Source: Aestuariibacter sp. A3R04
GTDB lineage: Bacteria; Pseudomonadota; Gammaproteobacteria; Enterobacterales; Alteromonadaceae
Assembly (NCBI RefSeq): GCF_018860805.1
Contig: NZ_JAHKQR010000012.1
Span: forward strand, 58,918-122,917
Reading direction: 5' to 3'
DNA length: 64,000 nt
Positions within the stretch are counted from its first letter, which is position 1, and the number at the start of each line of letters is the position of its first letter. Below the pieces are notes generated by a model. The model did not search any database, was not told where the DNA came from, and saw only the letters and a list, made by a program, of their open reading frames with translations. Made by a program: the position numbers and the translations under genes. Positions 18,030 to 26,411 of this stretch are shown piece by piece.

Positions 18030-18055
18030 TTGGGGTTATAATGCCCAAATGCAAG
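18030..18055 (-). promoter_or_regulatory. Sigma-32-like heat-shock promoter of prlC
   Basis: On the minus strand, CTTGCAT (-35) and CCCCAA (-10) are separated by 13 bp, ~40 bp before the prlC ATG. Consensus is CTTGAAA-N13/14-CCCCAT. E. coli prlC is a known heat-shock gene, which supports the reading. Confidence 0.6.
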
Positions 18056-18115
18056 CGAGATTTTTGATTCGTTCTGAAACGTTTTCCGACTCACCGTGAC
18101 AACACAAACGGCGAA

Positions 18116-19813
18116 CTAATAATCGATATAGGGTTGTTGCACAACTAGCTTTTCAAAGTCGACACGCTGCACAGCTTTGCTGTAGTAGAAGCCCTGCACT
18201 TCGTCACAGTCAAGCGCTTTGAGCACATCCGCGACGACTTTGGTTTCCACGCCTTCAGCCACCGTTTGAATATTTAACCGGCTGCAAGCTTGTATCAGGC
18301 TTTTTACTAATTCTCTTTTGTTGGTGTCTGCATCAATGTTGTCAATTAAAGAACGGTCGAGCTTCAACACATCCACGGGCAATCGGGACAAATATGACAT
18401 AGAAGTAAAGCCTGCGCCAAAGTCGTCAATAGATATTCTTACGCCGAGTAATTTCAATTGCCAAAGTAAACCGTTCATAAACTCGCAGTCTGTGGCTATT
18501 GCGGTTTCCGTTACTTCCAGTTCAATACAAGCAGGGTTAACGGCATAGCGGCCAATTTCTTCGGTTAAAATGTGTACAATCCGATGATTCTGCAGTTGTT
18601 TTGCAGAAATATTCATGGATACACATTTCACATCATCACTGACACGCATCAGCTCCGACACCGCCCTCACTCCCTGGCGAATCACCCATTCACCAATCAG
18701 TTCAATTTGACCGTCTAATTCTGCCAGGCGAACAAACTCGGCCGGCGGGACCCAGCCCAACTGGTGGTGCTGCCAGCGAAGTAACACCTCCGCACTGTGT
18801 ATCTTTCCGGATTTCAAATTTATCTTGGGTTGAAAAGCCAAAGTAAACTGGTTGTTGTCCAGCCCACTTTGTACATCTGCACGAATGTGCTGCTGACGCT
18901 GAAATCGCTCAATAGCCATGTCATCGAGGTTTGAAACATGGCTGGAGTGCATTTCCCTCAGGATCGTGAGTTCGAGGTTTTTCGCGAGTGTATCAACATC
19001 AAGGCTCGGCGATCCCAACACGTGAAAGCCCACTCCGACCTGGCAATACACTGCGCGTTTATCAACGGTATAGGTTTTTTGTAATTTTCTGCGAAGTATT
19101 GCCCCCCACTGTTGCAATTCAGCTTCGTCAGACACGTCCAGCCGAAATGAAAAAAGCCCGTACTTATCTTTTTGAATAGGACAAAAATCACCAATAATTT
19201 CCCTAATGTGGCGCTCAACTTTCTCAAGCAAGATCGTCATTGTAGATTCACCATGACTGTATGAAACATCGTCCATATTGATGAGTTTCACGGCTATTAA
19301 CGCACCAGACTCTTCTATATTCACCACATTATCGGGAAGCGTAGTATCGTCTTCGCTCACCTGATGACTCAATTCCACCATGCGTTTTTGCCAGCTGTGA
19401 TCAGATCGCACCCGAAAATAATCAAAGGCTTGCTCAATTTCCGTAACCAACTGATTGGAACACCACGGCTTAGTGAGATATTTGTTTACCAGACCGCTGT
19501 TTAATAACCCCACCGCTGTGTCAAAGTCGTTTTCGCCACTCAGCATCATTGTGATGGTTTGCGGGTAGAACTGATTGATGTATTTGAGCAGATCCGCGCC
19601 GCTCATTCCCGGCATTCTTTGGTCTGTAAGCACCACAGCGATAGCATTTGTTGCCAGTACCTCCATTGCCTGTTGCCCACTTTTTGCAGTATGTATGGTG
19701 TAGCCCGAAGGGCGCAGCGCGCGCCTGATGGCGTTGAGTACTCCGGGCTCGTCATCAACAATAAGAAGTTCTAGGTGGTGTAAACTGGTTACTGTCGCAT
19801 TCGAGGCAGACAT
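18116..19813 (-). CDS. REC-EAL response regulator, putative c-di-GMP phosphodiesterase (HnoB-like)
   Basis: 565 residues. Residues ~13-130 are a receiver domain with phospho-acceptor Asp64 (VVLTDQRMPGMSG). Residues ~160-300 look like a degenerate GGDEF-type spacer with no GGDEF motif. Residues ~310-555 are an EAL domain with key residues kept: EVLLRW, MNIS, ELEVTET, DDFGAG, KLDRS, AEGVE. Expected role: phosphorylation-controlled hydrolysis of c-di-GMP. It is divergent from an HTH-REC protein and near a soluble kinase and a REC/HD-GYP-like protein; the set resembles HnoB, HnoC and HnoD of the Shewanella nitric-oxide network. The specific Hno assignment is an inference. Confidence 0.85.
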   Translation of the reverse strand: MSASNATVTSLHHLELLIVDDEPGVLNAIRRALRPSGYTIHTAKSGQQAMEVLATNAIAVVLTDQRMPGMSGADLLKYINQFYPQTITMMLSGENDFDTAVGLLNSGLVNKYLTKPWCSNQLVTEIEQAFDYFRVRSDHSWQKRMVELSHQVSEDDTTLPDNVVNIEESGALIAVKLINMDDVSYSHGESTMTILLEKVERHIREIIGDFCPIQKDKYGLFSFRLDVSDEAELQQWGAILRRKLQKTYTVDKRAVYCQVGVGFHVLGSPSLDVDTLAKNLELTILREMHSSHVSNLDDMAIERFQRQQHIRADVQSGLDNNQFTLAFQPKINLKSGKIHSAEVLLRWQHHQLGWVPPAEFVRLAELDGQIELIGEWVIRQGVRAVSELMRVSDDVKCVSMNISAKQLQNHRIVHILTEEIGRYAVNPACIELEVTETAIATDCEFMNGLLWQLKLLGVRISIDDFGAGFTSMSYLSRLPVDVLKLDRSLIDNIDADTNKRELVKSLIQACSRLNIQTVAEGVETKVVADVLKALDCDEVQGFYYSKAVQRVDFEKLVVQQPYIDY

Positions 19814-20122
19814 GGTGTTCTCCGCTTGAGAGCATCACAGGACAGTAAAAACACTGTCTAGCGCTGCACTACTATTATTCGTATTGTTTTAGTTTGTGTG
19901 CAATTCCCTTTTTCACACTCGTCAATTTGTCTAATATTGCCAGGCATCATTACCTAAGTTCTGGTTAATCCCTGGCACTCCACTGTATAGTTAGTGAGCG
20001 ATATAATTAAACCAAAATGTCACTAATGTCGCATATTATCCTTTAGTCTGGATTGTCATAATTTACGAACGCTGCTATAAATATCACCAACATTGCTACA
20101 TTCACTTCTGGAGACAAACGAC
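19814..20122. promoter_or_regulatory. Divergent control region between the REC-EAL and HTH-REC genes
   Basis: About 310 bp without a gene. It holds an inverted repeat TTAGTGA (19991-19997) / TCACTAA (20020-20026) around an AT-rich 22-bp centre, and a second looser pairing of GCGATAT with CGCATAT in the same place. HnoC of Shewanella is reported to repress its own network by binding an inverted repeat at the promoter, so this is the obvious operator candidate for the neighbouring HTH-REC protein. Confidence 0.4.
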
Positions 20123-20683
20123 ATGAAAACCCTCACATCTGGCGAAATAGCGTCGTATTGTGATGTCAATTTGCGAACTGTTATTCGTTGGATCGAGAGC
20201 GGTAAGCTCAAGGGCTTCAAGTTGCCTGGCAGGGGGAACAACCGGGTTCTGATCGATGACTTTATCGAGTTTCTTGAAAAACATAACATGCCAGTTCCCG
20301 ATCAGCTTCAGGGTGAAGTGACACCGGGGATCTTAATTGTCGACGACGAACTCCCCGTGGCCAAATCAATTCAACGGGTTGCACGTCGCGCTGGATATGA
20401 AACCTTGATAGCGACTGGCGGGTTCCAGGCTGGCGTTATGCTAAGTCAACACAACCCTAGACTGATGACGCTGGACCTCAGCATGCCTGGAATGGACGGC
20501 TATAGCGTTATTCAGTTCACCCGTGAGCAAGCGAGGTACAAACGGCTAAAAATTATCGTTATTTCAGCATTGGACGATGTCAGCTTAGAACGGGCATTAG
20601 ATCTTGGCGCAGATGCCGCTCTGTCAAAACCTTTCTCTAATCACGATCTTACCGCGTTGCTGGATAAATATATGTCAGCCTGA
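20123..20683 (+). CDS. Response regulator with N-terminal excisionase/MerR-like HTH and C-terminal REC (HnoC-like)
   Basis: 186 residues from the ATG preceded by GGAGACAAACGAC. Residues ~1-55 are an excisionase-type helix-turn-helix (LTSGEIASYCDVNLRTVIRWIESGKLKGFKLPGRG); residues ~67-184 are a receiver domain with Asp118 (LMTLDLSMPGMDG) and Lys in LSKPF. The order is reversed from most response regulators, where REC comes first. The same order and neighbourhood recall HnoC, a repressor whose tetramer falls apart on phosphorylation. Likely target: the adjacent divergent promoter. Two-gene unit with the 81-aa gene 22 bp downstream. Confidence 0.82.
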   Translation: MKTLTSGEIASYCDVNLRTVIRWIESGKLKGFKLPGRGNNRVLIDDFIEFLEKHNMPVPDQLQGEVTPGILIVDDELPVAKSIQRVARRAGYETLIATGGFQAGVMLSQHNPRLMTLDLSMPGMDGYSVIQFTREQARYKRLKIIVISALDDVSLERALDLGADAALSKPFSNHDLTALLDKYMSA

Positions 20684-20705
20684 ACGCTGACACTGGGGGT
20701 ACGCA

Positions 20706-20951
20706 ATGACAAACCACAAACTTTTCCTTTGGCGAACCCCATTATGGGGAGCCATTGTCTTTGTATTGATGACATGTGTGGTGCTGGCTGCTCCCACTGA
20801 CGAAATAACTAGCGATGGGTCGACGTTTACCTCAACACCCGTGACGACGGTTCAGTGTTTGCCCGACGCTGAACCATTAACAAATTTCTGCTTTGTGAAA
20901 AAAACCGTCTATCTTTATCAAGGTGGACAGATTTTTTTGAGAAAGCAATGA
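20706..20951 (+). CDS. Small exported protein of unknown function, 81 aa
   Basis: Not recognised. The first ~30 residues are a signal peptide or membrane anchor (RTPLWGAIVFVLMTCVVLAA). The remainder is a short Thr-rich, two-cysteine domain (TTVQCLPDAEPLTNFCFVKK) ending YLYQGGQIFLRKQ; the two Cys could form a disulfide in the periplasm. A GGGGG run precedes the ATG. It lies between the HTH-REC and the kinase genes, where a sensor subunit for the otherwise sensor-less kinase might be expected, but one visible membrane segment is the only hint. Confidence 0.6.
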   Translation: MTNHKLFLWRTPLWGAIVFVLMTCVVLAAPTDEITSDGSTFTSTPVTTVQCLPDAEPLTNFCFVKKTVYLYQGGQIFLRKQ

Positions 20952-20997
20952 AATACTATCAGAACCCAAGCGCTATGCACGATAGAAGAGTGCGGGC

Positions 20998-21924
20998 ATG
21001 ATAAATAACGATCAGCCTTCCTCCACTGCCAGGCTCGAAAAAGAGCTGCAACGCAAAGAACTGTTGCTCTGCGCACTTCGCAAAGATCTGCAAGATGCAC
21101 AGCGGCAATTATTGCAGGCGGAAAAAATGGCTTCGGTGGGCCAGCTAGCGGCCGGCGTTGCACACGAAATAAATAACCCTATCGGCTTTGTATCGAGCAA
21201 TATCGCTACGTTACGTGATTACATAGCGGCCTACCAACAACTCATGGCGAAAATAATGGCGGCTTTTGAAGACGATACGTCATCCGCTCCTGCACTCGCT
21301 GAGGTCGTGCAAAAAGCATGGGCAGAGCACGACATTGCGTTTATCAACGAAGACATATGCTCTTTAATAGACGAGTCTGTTGATGGTTTACAGCGCGTGA
21401 GTGAAATTGTAAATGGTCTGAGGCTCTACTCTCGTATCGATTCAGAAGACCGTCAATGGCACGACGTTAATCAGTGCCTGAAAACCACGCTAAGCATGGT
21501 GAACAACAAGCTGAAGTACATCTGTGAGCAGACACTGAGTCTTGCCGACCTACCCAAGGTGTACATAAATGTGGGCAAGATAACCCAGGTTTTCACGAAT
21601 TTACTTATCAATGCCGGCCAAGCCATTGAGTCGACGGAAAAGCAGGGGGTAATTACAATATCAACCTACCTGAAAAACGGCGATGTACACGTGAGCATTA
21701 AAGACAGTGGGTGCGGGGTTAAGCGTGAACATATCGACAAACTCTTCAACCCTTTCTTTACCACTAAACCAGAAGGTCTGGGAACCGGACTTGGTCTTTC
21801 TATTTCACACGGTATAGCCCTGGAGCACGGGGGAGAATTACTGGTCGAAAGCAAAGAAAACCAGGGCACCACATTTACCTTGGTGCTGCCCGTCGATGGC
21901 CCAGAACCGAGCGCTACACGTTAA
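20998..21924 (+). CDS. Soluble sensor histidine kinase without a recognisable input domain
   Basis: 308 residues with no membrane segment. Residues ~10-45 form a coiled coil, then the dimerisation helix with phospho-acceptor His56 (VGQLAAGVAHEINNP) and a catalytic domain with N box (FTNLLINAGQAIE), G1 (DSGCGV), F box (FNPFFTTKPEGLGTGLGLSISHG) and G2 region. The HEINNP type is that of soluble kinases such as HnoK, which take their signal from a partner protein. No H-NOX gene is present here, so the partner is either elsewhere or different. It should phosphorylate the three nearby receiver proteins. Confidence 0.9.
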   Translation: MINNDQPSSTARLEKELQRKELLLCALRKDLQDAQRQLLQAEKMASVGQLAAGVAHEINNPIGFVSSNIATLRDYIAAYQQLMAKIMAAFEDDTSSAPALAEVVQKAWAEHDIAFINEDICSLIDESVDGLQRVSEIVNGLRLYSRIDSEDRQWHDVNQCLKTTLSMVNNKLKYICEQTLSLADLPKVYINVGKITQVFTNLLINAGQAIESTEKQGVITISTYLKNGDVHVSIKDSGCGVKREHIDKLFNPFFTTKPEGLGTGLGLSISHGIALEHGGELLVESKENQGTTFTLVLPVDGPEPSATR

Positions 21925-21987
21925 GTGTCGTGGTGTGACTTCGCGTAACAAATTTAAACAGGCCGTACCCAGGCCTTAGGAGTTCTT

Positions 21988-23316
21988 ATGAGCGAGACAG
22001 AAGAGAAGCAAGCGGAAAGGAAGTACACCGTATTATTTGTTGATGATGAACCTAATATTCTTCGCGCACTCAAACGCGCATTGTTCAAATTCAATATAAA
22101 TATGCTGTTGGCTGAAAGCGGCCAAAAAGCACTGGAATTACTAAGCGAAAATACGGTTCACGTGGTGGTATCAGATATGAAGATGCCACACATGTCCGGA
22201 GCAGAGCTACTCGAACAGGTCGCCCGGCTCTATCCGCATACCTTTCGGGTTGTGTTGACGGGTTTTGCCGATATTGATTCCACCATCAAAGCCGTTAACC
22301 AAGGCAAAATTCACCGCTATTTGCAGAAGCCTTGGGACAACCAAGAATTATTAAACACCCTGGAAGAAGGTCTGGAAAGAGTAAAGTTGAAAGACGAAAA
22401 TGAACGCTTACAAAAACTCACCCGCCTGCAAAACAAAAAGCTCAAAGACATAAACAGCACCTTGGAACAAACTGTGGTAAAACGCACCAAGCAAATTAAG
22501 TTTGCGCTAAACCGCATTCAAAAACAGAACCAGGCTATAGAACAGGTGTTGTTTAATGTCATCAGCATCAACCCGGACATTGATGGCAAATTTGCTATTG
22601 AAATCAGTGAGCTTGCCGCTTTGCTGGCGCAAAGAGCCCAGTTGCCTGAAGAGGAAGTCAGGCTTATCCGCTACGCCAGCCTGATATGTGAATTAGGCTG
22701 CTTGGGATTAACGTCAGCAGATTTTACACCGCCCTTTAGTAAGCTAAATTACGAGCAGCAAAAGAAATTTCTTTCGCAAACCAAACAGGCTGTAACCATC
22801 CTCGCGCCCGCTGAACACATGAAACCCATTTCCGATATTATTGAGTTTCAGTTTGAGCATTGGAACGGTTCAGGGCTTTACAACAAAGTTGCCAAGGAAA
22901 TTCCCAATGGTGCCCGCATCCTTGCTATCAGCCGGGACTACTGGCGACTCGTTACCGGCCGTTTGCAGGAGAAAAACCTGTCGCCTAACGAGGCCAAACA
23001 AGAACTCAAAAAACACCGCAATACCCGTTACGATGCGACCTTTCTCGATATTCTTTTGGATGCTCAGGACATAGGCATGCCCAAGCACATGGATAACAGC
23101 TTCGGTGCCTCTGAACTGGCTCCGGGTATGGTACTGGCGGCCAACTTATATAATGACAGTCACATTCTCATCTTGCCTGAAGGCCATGTTTTCACAGAAG
23201 CCACTATCGCAAAGCTGATGCAATTTGAAGATGATCACAATCGCCAGTTTGAAATAACCATCAAACCCGCCAAGAAGCAACAGGCCGAAAGCCCGGAGCA
23301 AACCGAAGAAGCGTGA
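21988..23316 (+). CDS. REC protein with degenerate HD-GYP domain (HnoD-like)
   Basis: 442 residues. REC domain ~13-130 with Asp63 (VVSDMKMPHMSG), a long coiled coil (~135-190) and a ~200-residue C-terminal domain that aligns with HD-GYP only in outline: EHWNGSGLYN and IPNGARILAI recall the HHExxDGSGYP and IP..ARI motifs, but the HD pair is gone (ICELGCLGL) and the GYP triplet is missing. It should therefore not hydrolyse c-di-GMP. In Shewanella, HnoD is a degenerate HD-GYP protein that modulates HnoB, matching this layout. A terminator closes the operon 10 bp later. Confidence 0.82.
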   Translation: MSETEEKQAERKYTVLFVDDEPNILRALKRALFKFNINMLLAESGQKALELLSENTVHVVVSDMKMPHMSGAELLEQVARLYPHTFRVVLTGFADIDSTIKAVNQGKIHRYLQKPWDNQELLNTLEEGLERVKLKDENERLQKLTRLQNKKLKDINSTLEQTVVKRTKQIKFALNRIQKQNQAIEQVLFNVISINPDIDGKFAIEISELAALLAQRAQLPEEEVRLIRYASLICELGCLGLTSADFTPPFSKLNYEQQKKFLSQTKQAVTILAPAEHMKPISDIIEFQFEHWNGSGLYNKVAKEIPNGARILAISRDYWRLVTGRLQEKNLSPNEAKQELKKHRNTRYDATFLDILLDAQDIGMPKHMDNSFGASELAPGMVLAANLYNDSHILILPEGHVFTEATIAKLMQFEDDHNRQFEITIKPAKKQQAESPEQTEEA

Positions 23317-23325
23317 CCCGCGTTC

Positions 23326-23353
23326 CCGGGGAAATACCTGTTTCCCCGGTTTT
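23326..23353 (+). terminator. Intrinsic terminator of the two-component operon
   Basis: CCGGGGAAA and TTTCCCCGG form a perfect 9-bp stem followed by TTTT. The ~290 bp after it up to gor hold no gene I can support. Confidence 0.88.
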
Positions 23354-23641
23354 AGTTACTCTCTGGGAAATGAACCTCATAGACTTTCAGTTATACTTTT
23401 CAGCAATAAGAAAGTAGGATTTCCTATGAATGACTTTTCTGCGCCATACGGTCCATTGCCTTAAACAAGGTCATTCAACCCATAGTGGTTTGACTTTATT
23501 TGTAACGCCCTTATTTTACTTTTTACGATAATGGGCCTGTACACAGGCTGTTATTTTCCTGAAGCGGTGTTAACAACAGGTTTTGAGTCACTTACTTAAT
23601 CGTGCCAAGATGAGCATGAATTTTTGAACAAGGCGAGCAGA

Positions 23642-24988
23642 ATGAAAGAATTCGATTATATTTGTGTGGGCGGCGGCAGTGGCGGCATTGCCTCTGCAAA
23701 CCGCGCGGCGAAGCACGGTAAAAAAGTGGCACTGATAGAAGGCGGCGACATCGGCGGCACCTGTGTGAACGTGGGTTGTGTTCCGAAAAAAGCCATGTGG
23801 TTTGGTGCCAATGTTGCCGAAGCTATTCACAAGTACAGCGAAGACTATGGCTTTGATGTAACCGTAAACAACTTCAGTTGGGAAGTGCTGGTTGCAAACC
23901 GCCAGGCCTATATTCAGCGCATTCATGCTTCGTACGATAAAGTACTGGCCAAGAACGAGATAACCTGGGTAAAAGGCTTTGCCAAATTCGTCAGTGACAA
24001 CGTGATTGAGGTTAATGGCGAACAATTTACCGCGCCCCATATCACCATTGCCACGGGCGGCAGCCCTCGCCTTCCGGATATTCCAGGCGCCGAATACGGT
24101 ATTGACTCTGACGGCTTTTTCGAACTTGCCACTCAGCCAAAACGCGCAGTGGTAGTAGGCGCTGGCTATATTGGCGTTGAGTTGGCCGGCGTATTGTGTA
24201 GCTTAGGCACGCACACTGATTTGGTTATTCGTCACGCTACCCCACTTCGTCATTTCGACCCACTCATTGCAGACACCTTAACCGAACTGATTGATCGCGA
24301 AGGGCCTACCCTTCACAAGCAATCGGGCGTTGAAAAAGTCGAAAAACACAAAGACGGCACTCTCACAGTTACGCTGACTACCGGTGAAGTGATTGATACT
24401 GACGTGCTGGTTTGGGCCATTGGCAGAACCCCTTCCAGCGGTAACATTGGTTTGCAAAACACTGCGGTCGAAACCGATGACAAGGGTTACATTAAGGTAG
24501 ACAAGTTTCAAAATACCGCAGCCAAGGGCGTGTACGCTTTAGGTGATGTTACAGGTCATGTTGAGCTTACGCCAGTTGCCATTAAAGCGGGCCGACTTCT
24601 GAGCGAACGCCTGTTTAATGGCCAGAAAGAAGCACACCTCGATTATTCCCTCATTCCCACTGTCGTATTCAGTCATCCGCCCATTGGTACTATTGGGCTC
24701 ACTGAACCCGAGGCGATTGAAGAGTACGGCACGGATAATATTAAAGTGTACACCTCTTCATTCTCGGCCATGTACACTGCCGTTACCCGTCACCGCCAGG
24801 CAACCAAAATGAAGCTCATTTGTGCCGGGGAAGATGAAAAAATAGTTGGCTTACACGGTATTGGTATGGGCATGGATGAAATGCTTCAAGGCTTTGCCGT
24901 GGCGATAAAAATGGGCGCAACCAAAGCCGACTTCGATGCGTGTGTGGCCATCCATCCCACGAGTTCTGAAGAGTTTGTTACTATGTAG
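23642..24988 (+). CDS. gor: Glutathione-disulfide reductase
   Basis: 448 residues from [23 protein letters not shown]; the TTG six codons earlier is less likely. The FAD-binding motif is GGGSGGIAS, the redox-active disulfide [13 protein letters not shown], the NADPH-binding motif [14 protein letters not shown], and the C-terminus carries the catalytic [11 protein letters not shown]. Family knowledge: the homodimeric cytosolic flavoenzyme reduces GSSG to GSH using NADPH; length equals E. coli Gor (450). The gene stands alone. A hairpin of CCCG/TAAATAG paired with CTATTTA/CGGG (25044-25071) follows but lacks a T-run. Confidence 0.96.
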   Translation: MKEFDYICVGGGSGGIASANRAAKHGKKVALIEGGDIGGTCVNVGCVPKKAMWFGANVAEAIHKYSEDYGFDVTVNNFSWEVLVANRQAYIQRIHASYDKVLAKNEITWVKGFAKFVSDNVIEVNGEQFTAPHITIATGGSPRLPDIPGAEYGIDSDGFFELATQPKRAVVVGAGYIGVELAGVLCSLGTHTDLVIRHATPLRHFDPLIADTLTELIDREGPTLHKQSGVEKVEKHKDGTLTVTLTTGEVIDTDVLVWAIGRTPSSGNIGLQNTAVETDDKGYIKVDKFQNTAAKGVYALGDVTGHVELTPVAIKAGRLLSERLFNGQKEAHLDYSLIPTVVFSHPPIGTIGLTEPEAIEEYGTDNIKVYTSSFSAMYTAVTRHRQATKMKLICAGEDEKIVGLHGIGMGMDEMLQGFAVAIKMGATKADFDACVAIHPTSSEEFVTM

Positions 24989-25089
24989 CCATGTATCCGG
25001 AAACATAGAATATAGATTAGTGTGAACTGACAACCTTACTATTCCCGTTAAATAGCGCCCTATTTATCGGGATAGGACGTTTCCTATCA

Positions 25090-25347
25090 TTAATTCAGAC
25101 AATTTTGACATTGATGTCTCTCGATATACCCTCCCCTCGAAACATCCCCTGCAGAGGTTCTAAAGTATTGAGAGAGACTTTGACCTGACTGTCTCGCTTT
25201 TGAGCACTTAAATTCCAATTTCGACCAACCAGAGATTTTTTCCGCTTGAATTTCATACAGCTCCAGGCTGTCATCGTGATATCTGGTCGACATGACACGT
25301 GCAAAAACTTTCCCATTAAGCCTGAAAACGGTTAAAAGGCTACTCAC
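25090..25347 (-). CDS. Uncertain small protein, 85 aa
   Basis: An open frame in the ~550-bp gap between gor and the TetR gene. It begins with GTG, has no convincing ribosome site, and a second minus-strand frame overlaps it almost fully. The residue mix (SLELYEIQAEKISGWSKLEFKCSKAR) looks protein-like, but no family is recognised. It may be a small gene, a decayed one or chance. Nothing else in the gap looks coding. Confidence 0.25.
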   Translation of the reverse strand: MSSLLTVFRLNGKVFARVMSTRYHDDSLELYEIQAEKISGWSKLEFKCSKARQSGQSLSQYFRTSAGDVSRGGYIERHQCQNCLN

Positions 25348-25508
25348 TGACGGTATTCAATATGCAAGTTCGGACGGTCACTACAATGATGTGCGTCACA
25401 ACTGAGGTGGGAGTATTCTGCACGACGCCATAGTAGCCTATTTTTTTGCATGTCTAATTAACATTAAACCTGATACCATTCTCAGCGAGGTTAATGAGGG
25501 TATGAGGG

Positions 25509-25524
25509 CACCAAGTAATTGGTG
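25509..25524. promoter_or_regulatory. Palindrome just upstream of the TetR gene
   Basis: CACCAA (25509-25514) and TTGGTG (25519-25524) form a perfect 16-bp palindrome 12 bp before the TetR start codon. TetR proteins commonly repress themselves, so this is a candidate autoregulatory operator. Confidence 0.4.
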
Positions 25525-25536
25525 TGAGTTGGTTTT

Positions 25537-26118
25537 ATGCCGAGGAAGAAAGAATTCAATCCGGAAATGGCGCTGGAAAAAGCGATGTACTATTTCTGGA
25601 AAAACGGTTTTGAAAACACATCGATCAGAAGTTTGATCTCCAGCACAGGGGTTAATTTTTATGGCCTCTATAGTGCGTTGGGAGACAAGAAGGGGATCTA
25701 TTTGAAAGCTCTCGATAAGTACATAGAATTGTACGTCGAAGCGCTGCTGAGCCACTCAAACGAGACACAAGACATACCCTCAGTTGTAAAGTCTGTGTTT
25801 GAGCACATTGCCTGCACGCTGAATGAAAAATGTGCCGATGCCGGATGCATGGTTTGTAATGCTGCTGTAGAAGTGGCAGCAGAAGATGTGGATGTCGCCT
25901 TTCGGGTTCAGCGCCACCGTCAGCTAATTGAGCAGTTCTGGTGCGACTTATTGAATCAGCAGAGCAATAGCCTGGATCAAAAAAAATTGTCCCAATGCAG
26001 TGAGTTCTTATGTACTCAACTTTACGGAATGGCGATGTTAATTCGCTCTAAATCTGACACGGCATTGATAAACAGACACATTGACACATCCGCACTACTG
26101 GTTGACAGTCTACTTTAA
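25537..26118 (+). CDS. TetR/AcrR-family transcriptional regulator
   Basis: 193 residues. The N-terminal helix-turn-helix reads ALEKAMYYFWKNGFENTSIRSLISSTGVNFYGLYSALGDKKGIY, typical of the subgroup with a G[VI]NxxxLYxxFGDK pattern. The C-terminal ligand-binding half is Cys-rich (CADAGCMVCNAAVEVAAED), a segment common in this subgroup. Family knowledge: dimeric repressor released by a small ligand. No obvious divergent target: the upstream neighbour is only a doubtful small frame, and the downstream unit begins 290 bp later. Confidence 0.9.
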   Translation: MPRKKEFNPEMALEKAMYYFWKNGFENTSIRSLISSTGVNFYGLYSALGDKKGIYLKALDKYIELYVEALLSHSNETQDIPSVVKSVFEHIACTLNEKCADAGCMVCNAAVEVAAEDVDVAFRVQRHRQLIEQFWCDLLNQQSNSLDQKKLSQCSEFLCTQLYGMAMLIRSKSDTALINRHIDTSALLVDSLL

Positions 26119-26308
26119 TACGCTTTTCTCAGGATTATCCCCACAAGACAGGACATCTTTTTCACGTTCATTCAACAGAAAAATTCCTGAGAACAGCTGT
26201 ATTTTCTCCAATATGCAATTCGTTGCCACCTAGCTATCACATCTTGCCACCCTCTGGCATTTAAAAGCCACTTCCGCGGTATTTTTTGTTTGTCATCCTT
26301 CCCAATTA

Positions 26309-26396
26309 ATTTCATATCAATCGTTTAATAAAGCTTTCATTTAAGGCCTGGCTTGGAAATTCATCTGGCACGATTATTTCATATCAACCGTTAATT
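26309..26396. repeat. Two copies of a ~21-bp direct repeat upstream of the FlgH/FlgT triad
   Basis: ATTTCATATCAATCGTT (from 26309) and ATTTCATATCAACCGTT (from 26376) recur 67 bp apart with one mismatch over the shared 17 bp. The second copy ends ~15 bp before the start codon, next to the ribosome site. Candidate binding sites for a regulator of the three-gene unit; the remaining ~200 bp back to the TetR gene hold nothing I recognise. Confidence 0.5.
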
Positions 26397-26411
26397 AATG
26401 GAGGAAATATC

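Noticed and set aside
23426..23464. Short frame ATGAATGACTTTTCT... after the two-component operon
   Set aside because: It ends after 12 codons and has no sign of function.
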